Below, piece by piece: positions 1 to 7,341 of a stretch of DNA of 64,000 bases. The DNA lies in the NCBI GenBank assembly GCA_910578865.1, contig CAJTRM010000019.1, forward strand, positions 1-64,000. Reading direction: 5' to 3'. Every line of letters starts with the position of its first letter. Within the stretch, counting starts at the first letter, position 1. Made by a program: the position numbers and the translations under genes. The stretch is from an uncultured Dorea sp. GTDB lineage: Bacteria; Bacillota_A; Clostridia; Lachnospirales; Lachnospiraceae. The notes beneath the pieces were generated by a model. That model was given only the letters and a program-made list of their open reading frames with translations. It ran no database searches and was not told where the DNA came from.

Positions 1-33
1 GAAATGAATAATGCATAGAAAATATATAGTTAG

Positions 34-62
34 TTGAAGTAAATATAGTTAATATGTATAAT
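34..62 (+). promoter_or_regulatory. sigma-A type promoter for the GNAT gene
   Basis: A -35 TTGAAG at 34-39 and a perfect -10 TATAAT at 57-62 are separated by exactly 17 bp. They lie about 40 bp upstream of the acetyltransferase start, with nothing else between. This is a consensus-based call; no transcript data are available. Confidence 0.65.
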
Positions 63-101
63 AGCAGTAAAAACAAGTGTATGAAGCAGGAGGAAATCAA
101 G

Positions 102-644
102 ATGTTAGAGACCAGACGTTTAATTCTGCGCCCCTGGGAGGAATCGGATGCAGAAAATCTATACCAATATGCAAAGAGCCCGGAGGTCGGACCGGCAGCC
201 GGGTGGCCGCCGCATACCAGTGTGGAGAACAGCAGAGAAATCATAAGGGATGTACTGTCTGAACCGGAAACATATGCGGTGATCCTGAAGGAAACGGGAA
301 AGCCGGTAGGGAGTGTAGGGATTATGCCCGGGACGAGAAGTCATTTCCAGCTAAACGAAGATGAAGGCGAGATCGGGTATTGGATTGCTGTACCATTCTG
401 GGGGCAGGGATTGATACCGGAGGCTGTTTGTGAAGTGATGAGGTATGGTTTTGAAGAACTGGGGATGAAGAAAATGTGGTGTGGTTATTACGACGGTAAT
501 GTCAAATCACGCCGTGTTCAGGAGAAATGTGGCTTTAAGTATCATCATACGGCAGAGGATGTACCGTGCTCTATGCTTGATGAAGTCAGGACAGAGCATG
601 TTTCCTGTATCACGAAGGAGGAGTGGGAAAATCCGGATCATTGA
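102..644 (+). CDS. GNAT family N-acetyltransferase (RimJ/RimL-like)
   Basis: 180-residue cytoplasmic acetyltransferase expected to move acetyl from acetyl-CoA to an amine; the substrate is unknown. It opens with the RimJ-type signature LETRRLILRPW. The acetyl-CoA loop lies around WGQGLIPEAV (about residues 99-108), followed by the helix and the N-x-x-S-x-R-V-x-E-K-x-G-F motif near the C terminus that is typical of ribosomal-protein-type GNATs. An in-frame ATG at 54 would add 16 residues without family similarity. The ATG at 102 has a CAGGAGGA ribosome site 7-14 bp upstream and is preferred. The gene is monocistronic, with its own promoter at 34-62. The family assignment is firm; the substrate cannot be inferred. 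Confidence 0.85.
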   Translation: MLETRRLILRPWEESDAENLYQYAKSPEVGPAAGWPPHTSVENSREIIRDVLSEPETYAVILKETGKPVGSVGIMPGTRSHFQLNEDEGEIGYWIAVPFWGQGLIPEAVCEVMRYGFEELGMKKMWCGYYDGNVKSRRVQEKCGFKYHHTAEDVPCSMLDEVRTEHVSCITKEEWENPDH

Positions 645-664
645 TGCACCTTAAAGAAATGTGC

Positions 665-697
665 AAGGGCGGCTGTAAGACGTGGCAGGCCGCCCTT
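665..697 (+). terminator. stem-loop after the GNAT gene, possible terminator
   Basis: A 9-bp perfect stem (AAGGGCGGC at 665-673 paired with GCCGCCCTT at 689-697) lies 20 bp after the stop codon. It has no clear T-run after it, so intrinsic termination is only probable. Confidence 0.45.
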
Positions 698-774
698 GAC
701 AAAGGTAATGTGAACCTTGGGAACACAAAAGAATTTCTGGTAAAAGTAATTTTAGCGCAGTTAAGTAATATAGC

Positions 775-1599
775 CTATAGTATGTTTTCTTTTATCAGGC
801 TTCGGTAACCGGTTTTCTGCAGTCGCGTCTGAACTACTTCCGCATTTTTTGCATCTGTATTGGTAAGCAAAATATAGAGCTTCCTGCCGTCTATGATCCC
901 CATATAGTCTGTTTGCCGAATATCACAGGCGAGTTTTCTGGAAACCGGCTCATAATCTTCATAGCCCAGAACAATTTCCAGTAATGTACATTCCGCCAGT
1001 CCCTTGTCCCTGGCTTCGAGAAAGGTTTTTACCAGCGCTGTAAAAGCTTCTTCATTCAGTACATTGCTCCCCTCCAGATAATTTTGCTTCCGGAAACTTA
1101 CCATAAGGCGTTTTGCCCGGAGCAGCGAGTTCTGGATCAAAGTTATAATGACTGTCAGCCGGTTTGCATCGGCTGATGTGACGGTGTGGGAAGGCATTCC
1201 CCAGAACATCAGGATTAATTGTATTTTTTCCTCGGCATAAACAGCCCCGGCCATTAATGGAAGATTCTCATCCATAGCTGTGTTGAGGTAGATTCTGCCT
1301 TCCAGAAGTTCCTGATATACGTCTTCTATGGCAGCGTATTTTATGGAATTTCCCAGCTTTCTCGCTTCCGGTGAGGTGGCAGAGAATAATCTGGCATAAG
1401 TTTTATTTACTATTGTGTATATTGCAACATCTTTGCTGTGCGTCAGATCTGCAAGTAACTGGGCAGAATAGAACAACATTTCTTCGGTTGTATATTTATT
1501 CAGCCGGGCCATGATCTCGTATACGGTGTCAAGGCTATCCTTATATTTGTCAAGCTGCAGTCTGCTTTCCATTTTCATTTGTAATTCTTTTGCACGCAC
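775..1599 (-). CDS. GAF / degenerate GGDEF-like cytoplasmic protein, PelD-like
   Basis: 274-residue soluble protein. The first part is a charged helical region. The middle (about residues 35-165) reads like a GAF domain (FYSAQLLADLTHSKDVAIYTI, then SAQ/VY-E-E-K strands). The last 80 residues (ALVKTFLEARDKGLAECTLLEIVLGYEDYEP...RQTDYMGIIDGRKLYILLTNT) look like a GGDEF fold without the GGDEF motif. That order resembles the cytoplasmic half of PelD, the c-di-GMP receptor of Pel polysaccharide systems, but no membrane segment and no other pel gene is visible here. The GTG at 1599 has an AAGGAG site 8 bp upstream. An in-frame ATG at 1641 has none and would overlap the promoter. A MITE sits just upstream. 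The domain reading is by memory of the family, not by search. Confidence 0.55.
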   Translation of the reverse strand: MRAKELQMKMESRLQLDKYKDSLDTVYEIMARLNKYTTEEMLFYSAQLLADLTHSKDVAIYTIVNKTYARLFSATSPEARKLGNSIKYAAIEDVYQELLEGRIYLNTAMDENLPLMAGAVYAEEKIQLILMFWGMPSHTVTSADANRLTVIITLIQNSLLRAKRLMVSFRKQNYLEGSNVLNEEAFTALVKTFLEARDKGLAECTLLEIVLGYEDYEPVSRKLACDIRQTDYMGIIDGRKLYILLTNTDAKNAEVVQTRLQKTGYRSLIKENIL

Positions 1600-1632
1600 T
1601 TCTATCACTCCTTCAGTATGTTTAACATCATT

Positions 1633-1661
1633 ATTGTGCATGTTTTTTTGGCAAATGTCAA
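1633..1661 (-). promoter_or_regulatory. promoter of the GAF/PelD-like gene, -35 inside a target-site duplication
   Basis: On the minus strand TTGACA (1656-1661) and CACAAT (1633-1638) are spaced by 17 bp, ending about 35 bp before the GTG start. The -35 hexamer lies inside the 8-bp target duplication TGTCAAGA of the neighbouring MITE, so the insertion left the hexamer intact and made a second copy at 1827-1832. Confidence 0.5.
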
Positions 1662-1663
1662 GA

Positions 1664-1826
1664 GTAACAGTTCAGCCATAGCCAGTATAACGTGTGGATC
1701 ATGCTTGCATGAATGAACATGTTATACTGGCTATGAGCGGAGCGCCTGATTATGAGCAAAAAGAGTTGCAAAGCAACGAAAAGCACGTAAGTGCGGTTTT
1801 GTGAATGGCGTGGGCTGAACTGTTAC
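1664..1826 (+). repeat. MITE-like element, copy A (163 bp, full length)
   Basis: The ends are inverted repeats GTAACAGTTCAGCC / GGCTGAACTGTTAC. The inside is highly structured: ATAGCCAGTATAAC pairs with GTTATACTGGCTAT, and smaller hairpins are formed by GTTGCAAAGCAAC and GCACGTAAGTGC. The element is flanked by a perfect 8-bp direct repeat, TGTCAAGA (1656-1663 and 1827-1834). It has no coding capacity. It matches copy B at 34287-34449 over its full length in the opposite orientation. The 8-bp duplication indicates movement by a DDE transposase supplied in trans; none is in the window. Confidence 0.85.
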
Positions 1827-1944
1827 TGTCAAGACAGGTTTTATGAATAAAAGACTTGCCAAATCCACGTTATCGTTGTTTAATGGAGTTTGAGGGAGGA
1901 CATTTAAATCGGGGCTATACGATGGCAGAAAGGAATAGGATACT

Positions 1945-2706
1945 ATGAAGGCAGTACAAAAGAAAAAACGTCACATCAGAAAAGCGATCCTGGTTCCGTT
2001 GATATTCATTTTATGTGTGATATTAGGAACTGGTGGGTTTTACGGCGTGAAGGGCTATCGGATGTACCGTGAAGCGATAGAGGAGAGGTCAATTGCTGAT
2101 CGGGTGGAGGAGATCCGCGGTGCGGAGAATTTTGTTTCTTACTCGGAGCTGCCGGAATTTTACATAGATGCTACTATATCAGTGGAGGATCATCGGTTTA
2201 AGAAGCACTGGGGAATTGATATAATGGCCGTCGGCCGCGCCGCATGGACAGATCTTAAGGCAATGTCATTTGTGGAGGGTGGAAGTACGATTACACAGCA
2301 GATTGTCAAAAACATGCTTTTTACCCAGGAGAAAAAAATGGAGCGCAAAGCTGCCGAGGTATTTGCAGTGCTGGAACTGGAGTCAAAATACACTAAAGAA
2401 GAGATTTTCGAGCTGTATGTGAATAATACAGATTTCGGCAGCGGTTATCGGGGGATCTATCAGGCTGCCATGGGGTATTTCGGCAAGGAACCTCTTCAGC
2501 TTACAGATTATGAGTCTGCAATGCTGGCAGGGATTCCGAATGCGCCGTCTGTTTATTCTCCGGATATCAGCAAAGAACTGGCATACCATCGTGTACAGAA
2601 GGTTCTTGAAAGTATGGTGGACAATCAGGTTATCACACAGAAACAGGCTGATGAGATAGAACAGGATGCTGAGGAACAGAGTAAGGAGGAAGAGAATAAT
2701 GAGTAA
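1945..2706 (+). CDS. monofunctional peptidoglycan glycosyltransferase (GT51)
   Basis: 253-residue membrane-anchored enzyme polymerising lipid II into glycan strands at the outer face of the membrane. A cytoplasmic basic start is followed by one transmembrane helix (about residues 14-34). The GT51 signatures are all present: catalytic Glu in EDHRFKKHWGID (E81), GGSTITQQ (112-119), KNMLFTQEK, and RKAAEVFAVLELESKYTKEEIFELYVN (about 134-160). No penicillin-binding transpeptidase domain follows; the C terminus is a short charged tail. This fits the monofunctional MtgA/Mgt class rather than a truncated class A PBP. The ATG has an AAAGGA site upstream. The stop overlaps the next gene by 8 bp, suggesting a two-gene transcript with the flavin reductase. 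Confidence 0.88.
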   Translation: MKAVQKKKRHIRKAILVPLIFILCVILGTGGFYGVKGYRMYREAIEERSIADRVEEIRGAENFVSYSELPEFYIDATISVEDHRFKKHWGIDIMAVGRAAWTDLKAMSFVEGGSTITQQIVKNMLFTQEKKMERKAAEVFAVLELESKYTKEEIFELYVNNTDFGSGYRGIYQAAMGYFGKEPLQLTDYESAMLAGIPNAPSVYSPDISKELAYHRVQKVLESMVDNQVITQKQADEIEQDAEEQSKEEENNE

Positions 2707-3322
2707 AGTATTGCTGATCAACGGAAGTCCAAATGAACATGGCTGTACATACACAGCGTTGCGCGAGGTGGCGGATACTCTTGCAGATAATTGCGTAGAG
2801 ACCGATCTGGTATATCTTGGGAAAGCGCCGGTGGCAGGCTGTATTGCCTGCGGTAAATGCGCCCGGACCGGGCAGTGTATCTTTGATGATCAGGTAAATG
2901 AGATTCTGGAAAAGATAGAAGAGTATGACGGTATTGTTGTCGGTTCACCGGTATATTACGCCGGGCCTTCCGGACAGATCTGCTCGTTTCTTGACCGGCT
3001 GTTTTACAGCAGCAGAGGGCGTATGGCGGGCAAGCTGGCAGCGTCGGTGGTTTCCTGCCGGAGAGGCGGAGCAAGTGCGGCTTTTGACCGCCTGAATAAA
3101 TATTTTGGAATCAGCAACATGCATATTGTAGGTTCCCAGTATTGGAACCAGGTACATGGAAACAGTCCCGACGAGGTGCGCAGGGATGAAGAGGGCCTGC
3201 AGACCATGCGTACTCTGGCACAGAATATGGCATGGCTGTTAAAAGGAGTTGAGGCCGGACGGGAGAAGGGCATCACAACTCCGGGATATGAAAAAAAGGT
3301 TAACACTAATTTTATCCGTTAA
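2699..3322 (+). CDS. NADPH-dependent FMN reductase / iron-sulfur flavoprotein family
   Basis: 207-residue flavodoxin-fold protein. The phosphate-binding loop LLINGSPNEHGCTYTAL is at residues 5-21. A cysteine cluster C-x2-C-x2-C-x5-C at residues 48-60 follows, as in iron-sulfur flavoproteins, where it can bind a 4Fe-4S cluster. A GSPVYYAGPSGQ flavin loop lies near residue 80. It is expected to be a cytoplasmic flavin-dependent electron-transfer or reductase protein with unknown substrate. The ATG at 2699 has an AGGAGG site inside the preceding gene, and the 8-bp overlap implies translational coupling. The stop overlaps the convergent degV stop by 4 bp. Confidence 0.8.
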   Translation: MSKVLLINGSPNEHGCTYTALREVADTLADNCVETDLVYLGKAPVAGCIACGKCARTGQCIFDDQVNEILEKIEEYDGIVVGSPVYYAGPSGQICSFLDRLFYSSRGRMAGKLAASVVSCRRGGASAAFDRLNKYFGISNMHIVGSQYWNQVHGNSPDEVRRDEEGLQTMRTLAQNMAWLLKGVEAGREKGITTPGYEKKVNTNFIR

Positions 3323-4191
3323 CTGCGGTCTGTGGTTACGGACACTCCGATGCCTGCGGCGTTGATGCCTACATGGCAGGCAATGCTGCAGGAAAGCGGC
3401 ATATAGTAGACCGGATACTGTGGGAAGGCCGATTGCACTGTTTGGAGCCAGCAGTCGGCGTCTTCCTTTTTTTCAAAGGTTCCTGCGGTAGCGATCCTCA
3501 GTCTTTCTGCCGGTATGTCTGAAAAGCGGGTTTCAATATCTTTCTTAATAGCTTCGATCATTTTTTTCTCTGTCTGTTTGGCCCCTCTTACCTTTGCATA
3601 GAGATCCAGACGTTCCCCTTGTATGGTGAGCACCGGTTTAATATTGAGGATATTAGCCAGGGCGGCTGCGGAAGGTGTAATGCGCCCTCCCTTTTTCAAA
3701 TATTTCAAAGAGTGAACGGTAATATATATGCTTGCCTGTAAAGAGGTTTCTTCGAGGTAGTTCTTTATTTCTACGGCAGATTTCCCCTGGTCGGCCAAAG
3801 TCTTTGCGTCGAATACAGATTCCATAAGAGTAACGGAGATCCGATGGTTATCGGCCACCTGCACCTTTGAGCCGTATTCCGTGGCGAGCTGCACTGCGCT
3901 GCCGCAGGAACCGCTTAATGCGCTGGACATGGGGATGTAGACCATTTCGTCATATCCGTCCTTCAGGACACGGTCCCATAGATTCATAATGTCCCCGGGG
4001 GAAGGCTGTGATGAAGAAAGCTCCCGGTCAGACTGCATCGCGTTATACAATTGTTTGTTTGTGATATCTACGCCTTCCAGATAGCAGTTTTCTTCAATGA
4101 TCACGGGCATGGGCAGGACATAGATTCCTGATTTACTGCCTTCTTCTACGGTAATCCCACTGTTTGTATCTGTTACGACTGCTGTTCTCAT
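3319..4191 (-). CDS. DegV family fatty-acid-binding protein
   Basis: 290-residue DegV protein. In Firmicutes these bind a fatty acid and act as the carrier (FakB) that presents it to fatty-acid kinase FakA for incorporation into phospholipid. Ligand-contact motifs are visible: ELSSSQPSPGD (about 57-67) and SSALSGSCGSA (89-99). The HSLKYLKKGGRI motif of the family is near residue 160. The ATG at 4191 has an AAGGAG site at good spacing; longer in-frame starts reach into the divergent promoter region and are rejected. It is divergent from the TetR gene. Without a FakA gene in the window, the exact lipid role is inference. Confidence 0.85.
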   Translation of the reverse strand: MRTAVVTDTNSGITVEEGSKSGIYVLPMPVIIEENCYLEGVDITNKQLYNAMQSDRELSSSQPSPGDIMNLWDRVLKDGYDEMVYIPMSSALSGSCGSAVQLATEYGSKVQVADNHRISVTLMESVFDAKTLADQGKSAVEIKNYLEETSLQASIYITVHSLKYLKKGGRITPSAAALANILNIKPVLTIQGERLDLYAKVRGAKQTEKKMIEAIKKDIETRFSDIPAERLRIATAGTFEKKEDADCWLQTVQSAFPQYPVYYMPLSCSIACHVGINAAGIGVSVTTDRS

Positions 4192-4248
4192 AATAATCTC
4201 CTTGCTATTGACAAAATAATTTATCCTGTTAAAATAACGTGAAACAAC

Positions 4249-4292
4249 TGTATCATATTGACGCGGATTCAACAAGATGGAAATGTGATACA
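4249..4292. promoter_or_regulatory. inverted repeat between degV and tetR, candidate TetR operator
   Basis: Two inverted copies of TGTATCAYATT lie at 4249-4259 and 4282-4292. They sit in the 141-bp divergent region and overlap a TTGACG (4258-4263) that could be a -35. TetR proteins usually bind such palindromes next to their own gene; the link is inference. Confidence 0.4.
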
Positions 4293-4332
4293 AAACTGCC
4301 GGGTATTGTACCAGATATGGAGGAATAGAGTT

Positions 4333-4854
4333 ATGGATAAGCGGAAAATGGCAAATATACGTGTGAAGAGCAGTATAACAAAGGCGCTGTTCCGGCTGAT
4401 GCATGAGAAAAGTTTTTCGGATATTTCAATTTCCGAGCTCATAAGGACTGCGGGTGTTGCAAGAGTATCCTTTTACCGGAACTATGACTCCAAAGAAGAC
4501 GTGCTGCTGACATTGATTGAAGATATTCTGGAACAATTCCGCACAACAGTTGACTATGAGGAAGCAGATTATTATACTTATCATAATATACGGAGGAGTT
4601 TTGAGTATTTTAAGCAGTATGGTGAGTTTGTACTGGATCTGTATCAGTTCGGCTACGGGTCTATCCTGTTGGAGAGGCTGAATCAGTTCCACGAAGAGGT
4701 TGCCGGGACTATGCCTAACAGCTCCATTGAAAAGTATCAATTGTATATGTATATGGGAGCATTGTTTAATACAGCGATCGTCTGGCTTAAAAACGGCGCC
4801 AGGGAAGATGTAGGCGATATAACAGATATATTTGTGAAAGGGGTGGGACTGTAA
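4333..4854 (+). CDS. TetR/AcrR family transcriptional regulator
   Basis: 173-residue DNA-binding repressor-type protein. The N-terminal helix-turn-helix lies about residues 30-52 (FSDISISELIRTAGVARVSFYRNYDSKEDVL), with the TetR hallmark of aromatic residues after the recognition helix. The rest is an all-helical ligand/dimer domain of the type annotated as TetR C-terminal in Firmicutes. The ATG at 4333 follows GGAGGAATAGAG. It is directly joined to the VOC protein gene (stop 4852-4854, next ATG 4855), so it probably controls its own operon and perhaps the divergent degV. Confidence 0.85.
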   Translation: MDKRKMANIRVKSSITKALFRLMHEKSFSDISISELIRTAGVARVSFYRNYDSKEDVLLTLIEDILEQFRTTVDYEEADYYTYHNIRRSFEYFKQYGEFVLDLYQFGYGSILLERLNQFHEEVAGTMPNSSIEKYQLYMYMGALFNTAIVWLKNGAREDVGDITDIFVKGVGL

Positions 4855-5217
4855 ATGAAATTGAAAAATGTACTGATTGTTGTAAATGATATGGAACGGT
4901 CCAGAAGATTCTATAAGGAACTTTTCGGACTGGATCTGGTGCTTGACAATGACGGGAACATGATCCTGACAGAAGGGCTGGTTCTCCAGGATGCCGCGGT
5001 ATGGCAAAAGTTTCTCGGGAGGGAGATTCTGCCCAGGAATCATGCCGCGGAGCTTTATTTTGAAGAAACAGACATAGAAGGCTTTGTAAACAAGCTGGAG
5101 AATTACCATGAGTCGATACAGTATGTCAATCGCCTGACGGAGCATTCCTGGGGACAGAAGGTGGTCCGCTTTTATGACCCGGATGGGAATCTGATCGAGG
5201 TCGGCACACCGATGTAG
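4855..5217 (+). CDS. VOC superfamily (glyoxalase/bleomycin-resistance fold) protein
   Basis: 120-residue single-domain vicinal-oxygen-chelate protein. It starts with the typical MERSRRFYKELFGL helix and ends with VVRFYDPDGNLIEVG, whose Glu is the usual metal ligand. Such proteins are metal-dependent lyases, dioxygenases or simple drug-binding proteins, and the substrate cannot be told. Its gene abuts the TetR gene with no spacer, with the ribosome site GAAAGGGG inside tetR. The context suggests a TetR-controlled detoxification or resistance function, which is inference. Confidence 0.8.
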   Translation: MKLKNVLIVVNDMERSRRFYKELFGLDLVLDNDGNMILTEGLVLQDAAVWQKFLGREILPRNHAAELYFEETDIEGFVNKLENYHESIQYVNRLTEHSWGQKVVRFYDPDGNLIEVGTPM

Positions 5218-5274
5218 AATCAGGATTGGTCTGCAGACCAGTACGCACACTTTTGAAAATTCCTATATTTCTTA

Positions 5275-5305
5275 TTGACTCTGACCTTATGTCATAGTTT
5301 ATGAT
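5275..5305 (+). promoter_or_regulatory. MerR-type promoter (19-bp spacer) of the TipAS-type regulator
   Basis: TTGACT (5275-5280) and TATGAT (5300-5305) are separated by 19 bp instead of 17. The spacer carries the imperfect palindrome ACTCTGAC-CTTAT-GTCATAGT (7 of 8 bases paired). An over-long spacer with a central dyad is the known hallmark of promoters that MerR proteins activate by DNA unwinding, so autoregulation is likely. Confidence 0.75.
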
Positions 5306-5388
5306 AGGTATACACAAATACAGCGCTGCATTCATTTTTGACCGGTCAGCGTATGGACGTACCGCTGTATGGGGAGGTGGCAATCATT

Positions 5389-6117
5389 ATGATGACAGTT
5401 CATGAAGTCAGCAGGCTGACGGGAGTGAGTATACGCGCGTTACATCACTACGACCGGATTGGGCTTCTGCGCCCTTCAAAGGTCACGGATGCAGGCTACC
5501 GGCTGTATGACGATACAGCTCTGGAGCGTTTGCAGTGTATCTTGCTGTTTAAGGAGTTGGAGTTTCCGTTAAAGGAAATTCGGGGGATTCTGGACAGTCC
5601 GGCGTTTGACCGTAATCTTGCACTGGAACAGCAGATTAAGCTGCTTGAGATGAAAAAGGAGCATCTGGAAAATCTGATTGACCTTGCCCGTGGAATAAAG
5701 ACGATAGGAGTGAAAACATTGGATTTTACAGCATTTGAGACAAAGAAGATAGATGAATATGCGCGTCAGGCAAAGGAGTCCTGGGGGCAGACACCTGAAT
5801 ATCGTGAATTTGAGAAAAAGTCAGAGGGTAGGACGATGGAAGAGGAACGGCTGCTTAGTATTGAATTTATGGGAGTTTTTGCTGAATTCGGGCGAATGAA
5901 GGGGACTGACCCGTACAGTGAGGAGGCGCAGGCTCAGGTAAAAAGGCTGCAGGATTATATTACCGAGCACTATTATACCTGTTCTGAAAAAATCTTGTGT
6001 GACCTTGGAAGAATGTATGTGGCAGGCGGCAGCATGACGCAGAATATTGACAGGGCCGGGGGTGAAGGTACAGCAGAATTTGTATGCAGAGCCATTGAAG
6101 TCTACTGCGGAAGATAA
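5389..6117 (+). CDS. MerR family regulator with TipAS drug-recognition domain
   Basis: 242-residue activator. The N-terminal MerR winged helix (residues 3-70; VHEVSRLTGVSIRALHHYDRIGLLRPS) is followed by a coiled-coil dimer helix (about 75-105). The C-terminal TipAS helical domain (about 120-240) contains EYARQAKESWGQTPEYREFEKKS and GGSMTQNIDRAGGEGTAEFVCRAI. TipAS domains bind antibiotics or other bulky ligands. Two adjacent ATGs (5389, 5392) follow GGGGAGGTGG; 5389 gives the better spacing. Its own promoter has the MerR geometry. No pump or target gene follows on the same strand, so it may act elsewhere or only on itself. Confidence 0.87.
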   Translation: MMTVHEVSRLTGVSIRALHHYDRIGLLRPSKVTDAGYRLYDDTALERLQCILLFKELEFPLKEIRGILDSPAFDRNLALEQQIKLLEMKKEHLENLIDLARGIKTIGVKTLDFTAFETKKIDEYARQAKESWGQTPEYREFEKKSEGRTMEEERLLSIEFMGVFAEFGRMKGTDPYSEEAQAQVKRLQDYITEHYYTCSEKILCDLGRMYVAGGSMTQNIDRAGGEGTAEFVCRAIEVYCGR

Positions 6118-6133
6118 AAGAAACAGAAAGGAT

Positions 6134-6165
6134 GGAGCAGAGGGATGCAAGGGTTCCTCTACTCC
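6134..6165 (+). terminator. terminator-like hairpin after merR
   Basis: GGAG-C-AGAGG (6134-6143) pairs with CCTCT-A-CTCC (6156-6165), 16 bp after the stop, followed by ATATTCTTTT. It is a moderate intrinsic terminator. Confidence 0.5.
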
Positions 6166-6173
6166 ATATTCTT

Positions 6174-6404
6174 TTACGGCTGAAATGCCGCTATTGTATC
6201 CGCCCAGTTCTGCCGCATGGCATCCATGGCGCCTTCCAGGTCCTGATTTGTAAGTGCATCAATAATAGCCTGATGTTTTGCTGCGGAATTCTCATGGTTA
6301 TGTATTAATGTGCCGGCTGCAAGCGCAATAGAGTTGTTTGATATTGACAGAATAGAAGATTTGGCGAAAGTCAGTTCAAAGTAAATGTATGAAAGTATTT
6401 TCAA
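6174..6404 (-). pseudogene. C-terminal remnant of a GntR/FCD-type regulator
   Basis: The open frame encodes 76 residues. The second half (SNNSIALAAGTLIHNHENSAAKHQAIIDALTNQDLEGAMDAMRQNW) reads like the end of an FCD ligand domain: a metal-ligand His, then H-x-x-I-x-x-A-L-x-x-x-D and A-x-x-A-M-R. The DNA-binding half and most of the FCD domain are missing, no ribosome site precedes the frame, and the 5' side runs into the SDR promoter. It is most simply a deletion remnant. A functional short protein is unlikely. Confidence 0.5.
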
Positions 6405-6426
6405 ATCTTTTCCAAAGGTGTATAAT
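6398..6426 (+). promoter_or_regulatory. promoter of the SDR gene
   Basis: TTTTCA (6398-6403), a 17-bp spacer and a perfect TATAAT (6421-6426), 65 bp before the SDR start. It overlaps the end of the regulator remnant on the other strand. Confidence 0.6.
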
Positions 6427-6490
6427 GACTGAATAATAAAAGAACTGCTGCAGAAAATAAAAATGAATTCAGTTGTAAGGAGGAAGGATT

Positions 6491-7234
6491 ATGCTGAAAG
6501 GAAAAGTGGCTGTTGTCACAGGCGGAACGAGAGGAATCGGATATGCGATCGTGAAGAAGTATCTTGAAAATGGCGCGAAGGTGGTACTTTTTGGTTCTAG
6601 GGCAGAGACCGTGGAGAAAGCACTTGCTTCTCTGAAGGCAGAAAATGCCGACTGGGAAGTAGAAGGGGATTACCCGAATCTGGCAGATGCAGGGGCGGTA
6701 AAAGAGTCCATTCAGAAGGTAAAAGACAGGTTCGGAAAGATTGATATCCTGGTAAATAATGCGGGGGTATCTGACAGCACAAAGATTGAAGGATATGAAG
6801 AGGGACAGTTTGAGAAGGTTATGAGGCTGAATGTAAATGCTATTTTCAATGCAATTCAGCCTGCAGTTGCGATTATGAGAGAGCAGGGAGGCGGCTGTAT
6901 TATCAATACAAGTTCTATGGTCAGCATTTCAGGCCAGCCGGGCGGCGTAGCTTATCCTACAAGTAAGTTTGCTGTTAATGGCATGACGTTGTCTCTTGCA
7001 AGGGAGCTTGGGCCAAGCAATATCCGTGTTAATGCAGTTGCTCCGGGCATCACGAAGACGGATATGGTAGCAGCTCTTCCGGAGCAGATGATCCAGCCGA
7101 TGATCGGGGCAATTCCGCTTCGCAGGATCGGTGAGCCGGAGGATGTTGCAAATGCATTCCTGTTCCTGGCAAGTGATATGGCAAGCTACGTGACAGGTGA
7201 AGTATTGTCTGTAGACGGGGCGATGAGGGCGTAA
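6491..7234 (+). CDS. short-chain dehydrogenase/reductase (FabG/BaiA-like)
   Basis: 247-residue classical SDR: NAD(P)-dependent interconversion of an alcohol and a carbonyl, acting as a cytoplasmic tetramer. The cofactor motif TGGTRGIG is at residues 10-17 and NNAG at 89-92. The catalytic set is Ser near 142, Tyr155 and Lys159 (YPTSK). The C terminus SVDGAMRA is family-typical. The closest groups I can name are 3-oxoacyl-ACP reductases and the bile-acid 3-alpha-hydroxysteroid dehydrogenases (BaiA) of Lachnospiraceae, with which it shares GGTRGIG, an FG after the second strand, and VDGA-R. It stands alone, not in a fab or bai cluster, so the substrate is open. GTAAGGAGGAAGG precedes the ATG. 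Confidence 0.82.
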   Translation: MLKGKVAVVTGGTRGIGYAIVKKYLENGAKVVLFGSRAETVEKALASLKAENADWEVEGDYPNLADAGAVKESIQKVKDRFGKIDILVNNAGVSDSTKIEGYEEGQFEKVMRLNVNAIFNAIQPAVAIMREQGGGCIINTSSMVSISGQPGGVAYPTSKFAVNGMTLSLARELGPSNIRVNAVAPGITKTDMVAALPEQMIQPMIGAIPLRRIGEPEDVANAFLFLASDMASYVTGEVLSVDGAMRA

Positions 7235-7239
7235 AGCAG

Positions 7240-7271
7240 GCCCGGGACATAACGGAACGTCCCGGGCTTTT
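7240..7271 (+). terminator. intrinsic terminator of the SDR gene
   Basis: GCCCGGGAC (7240-7248) pairs perfectly with GTCCCGGGC (7259-7267), followed by TTTTAAAA, 5 bp after the stop codon. Confidence 0.8.
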
Positions 7272-7341
7272 AAAATTTATGAAAAGGATAAATCAACAGT
7301 GAATTATGACCGACTGAAATCAGGCCGTATGAAGTGGTAAT

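Noticed and set aside
4426..5250. 274-codon minus-strand frame opposite tetR and the VOC gene
   Set aside because: Both plus-strand genes have clear families and ribosome sites; this frame has neither.
6491..7234. Confident call as a bile-acid dehydrogenase (BaiA)
   Set aside because: Motifs are shared with general FabG-like SDRs, and no other bile-acid gene is nearby; only the family is supported.
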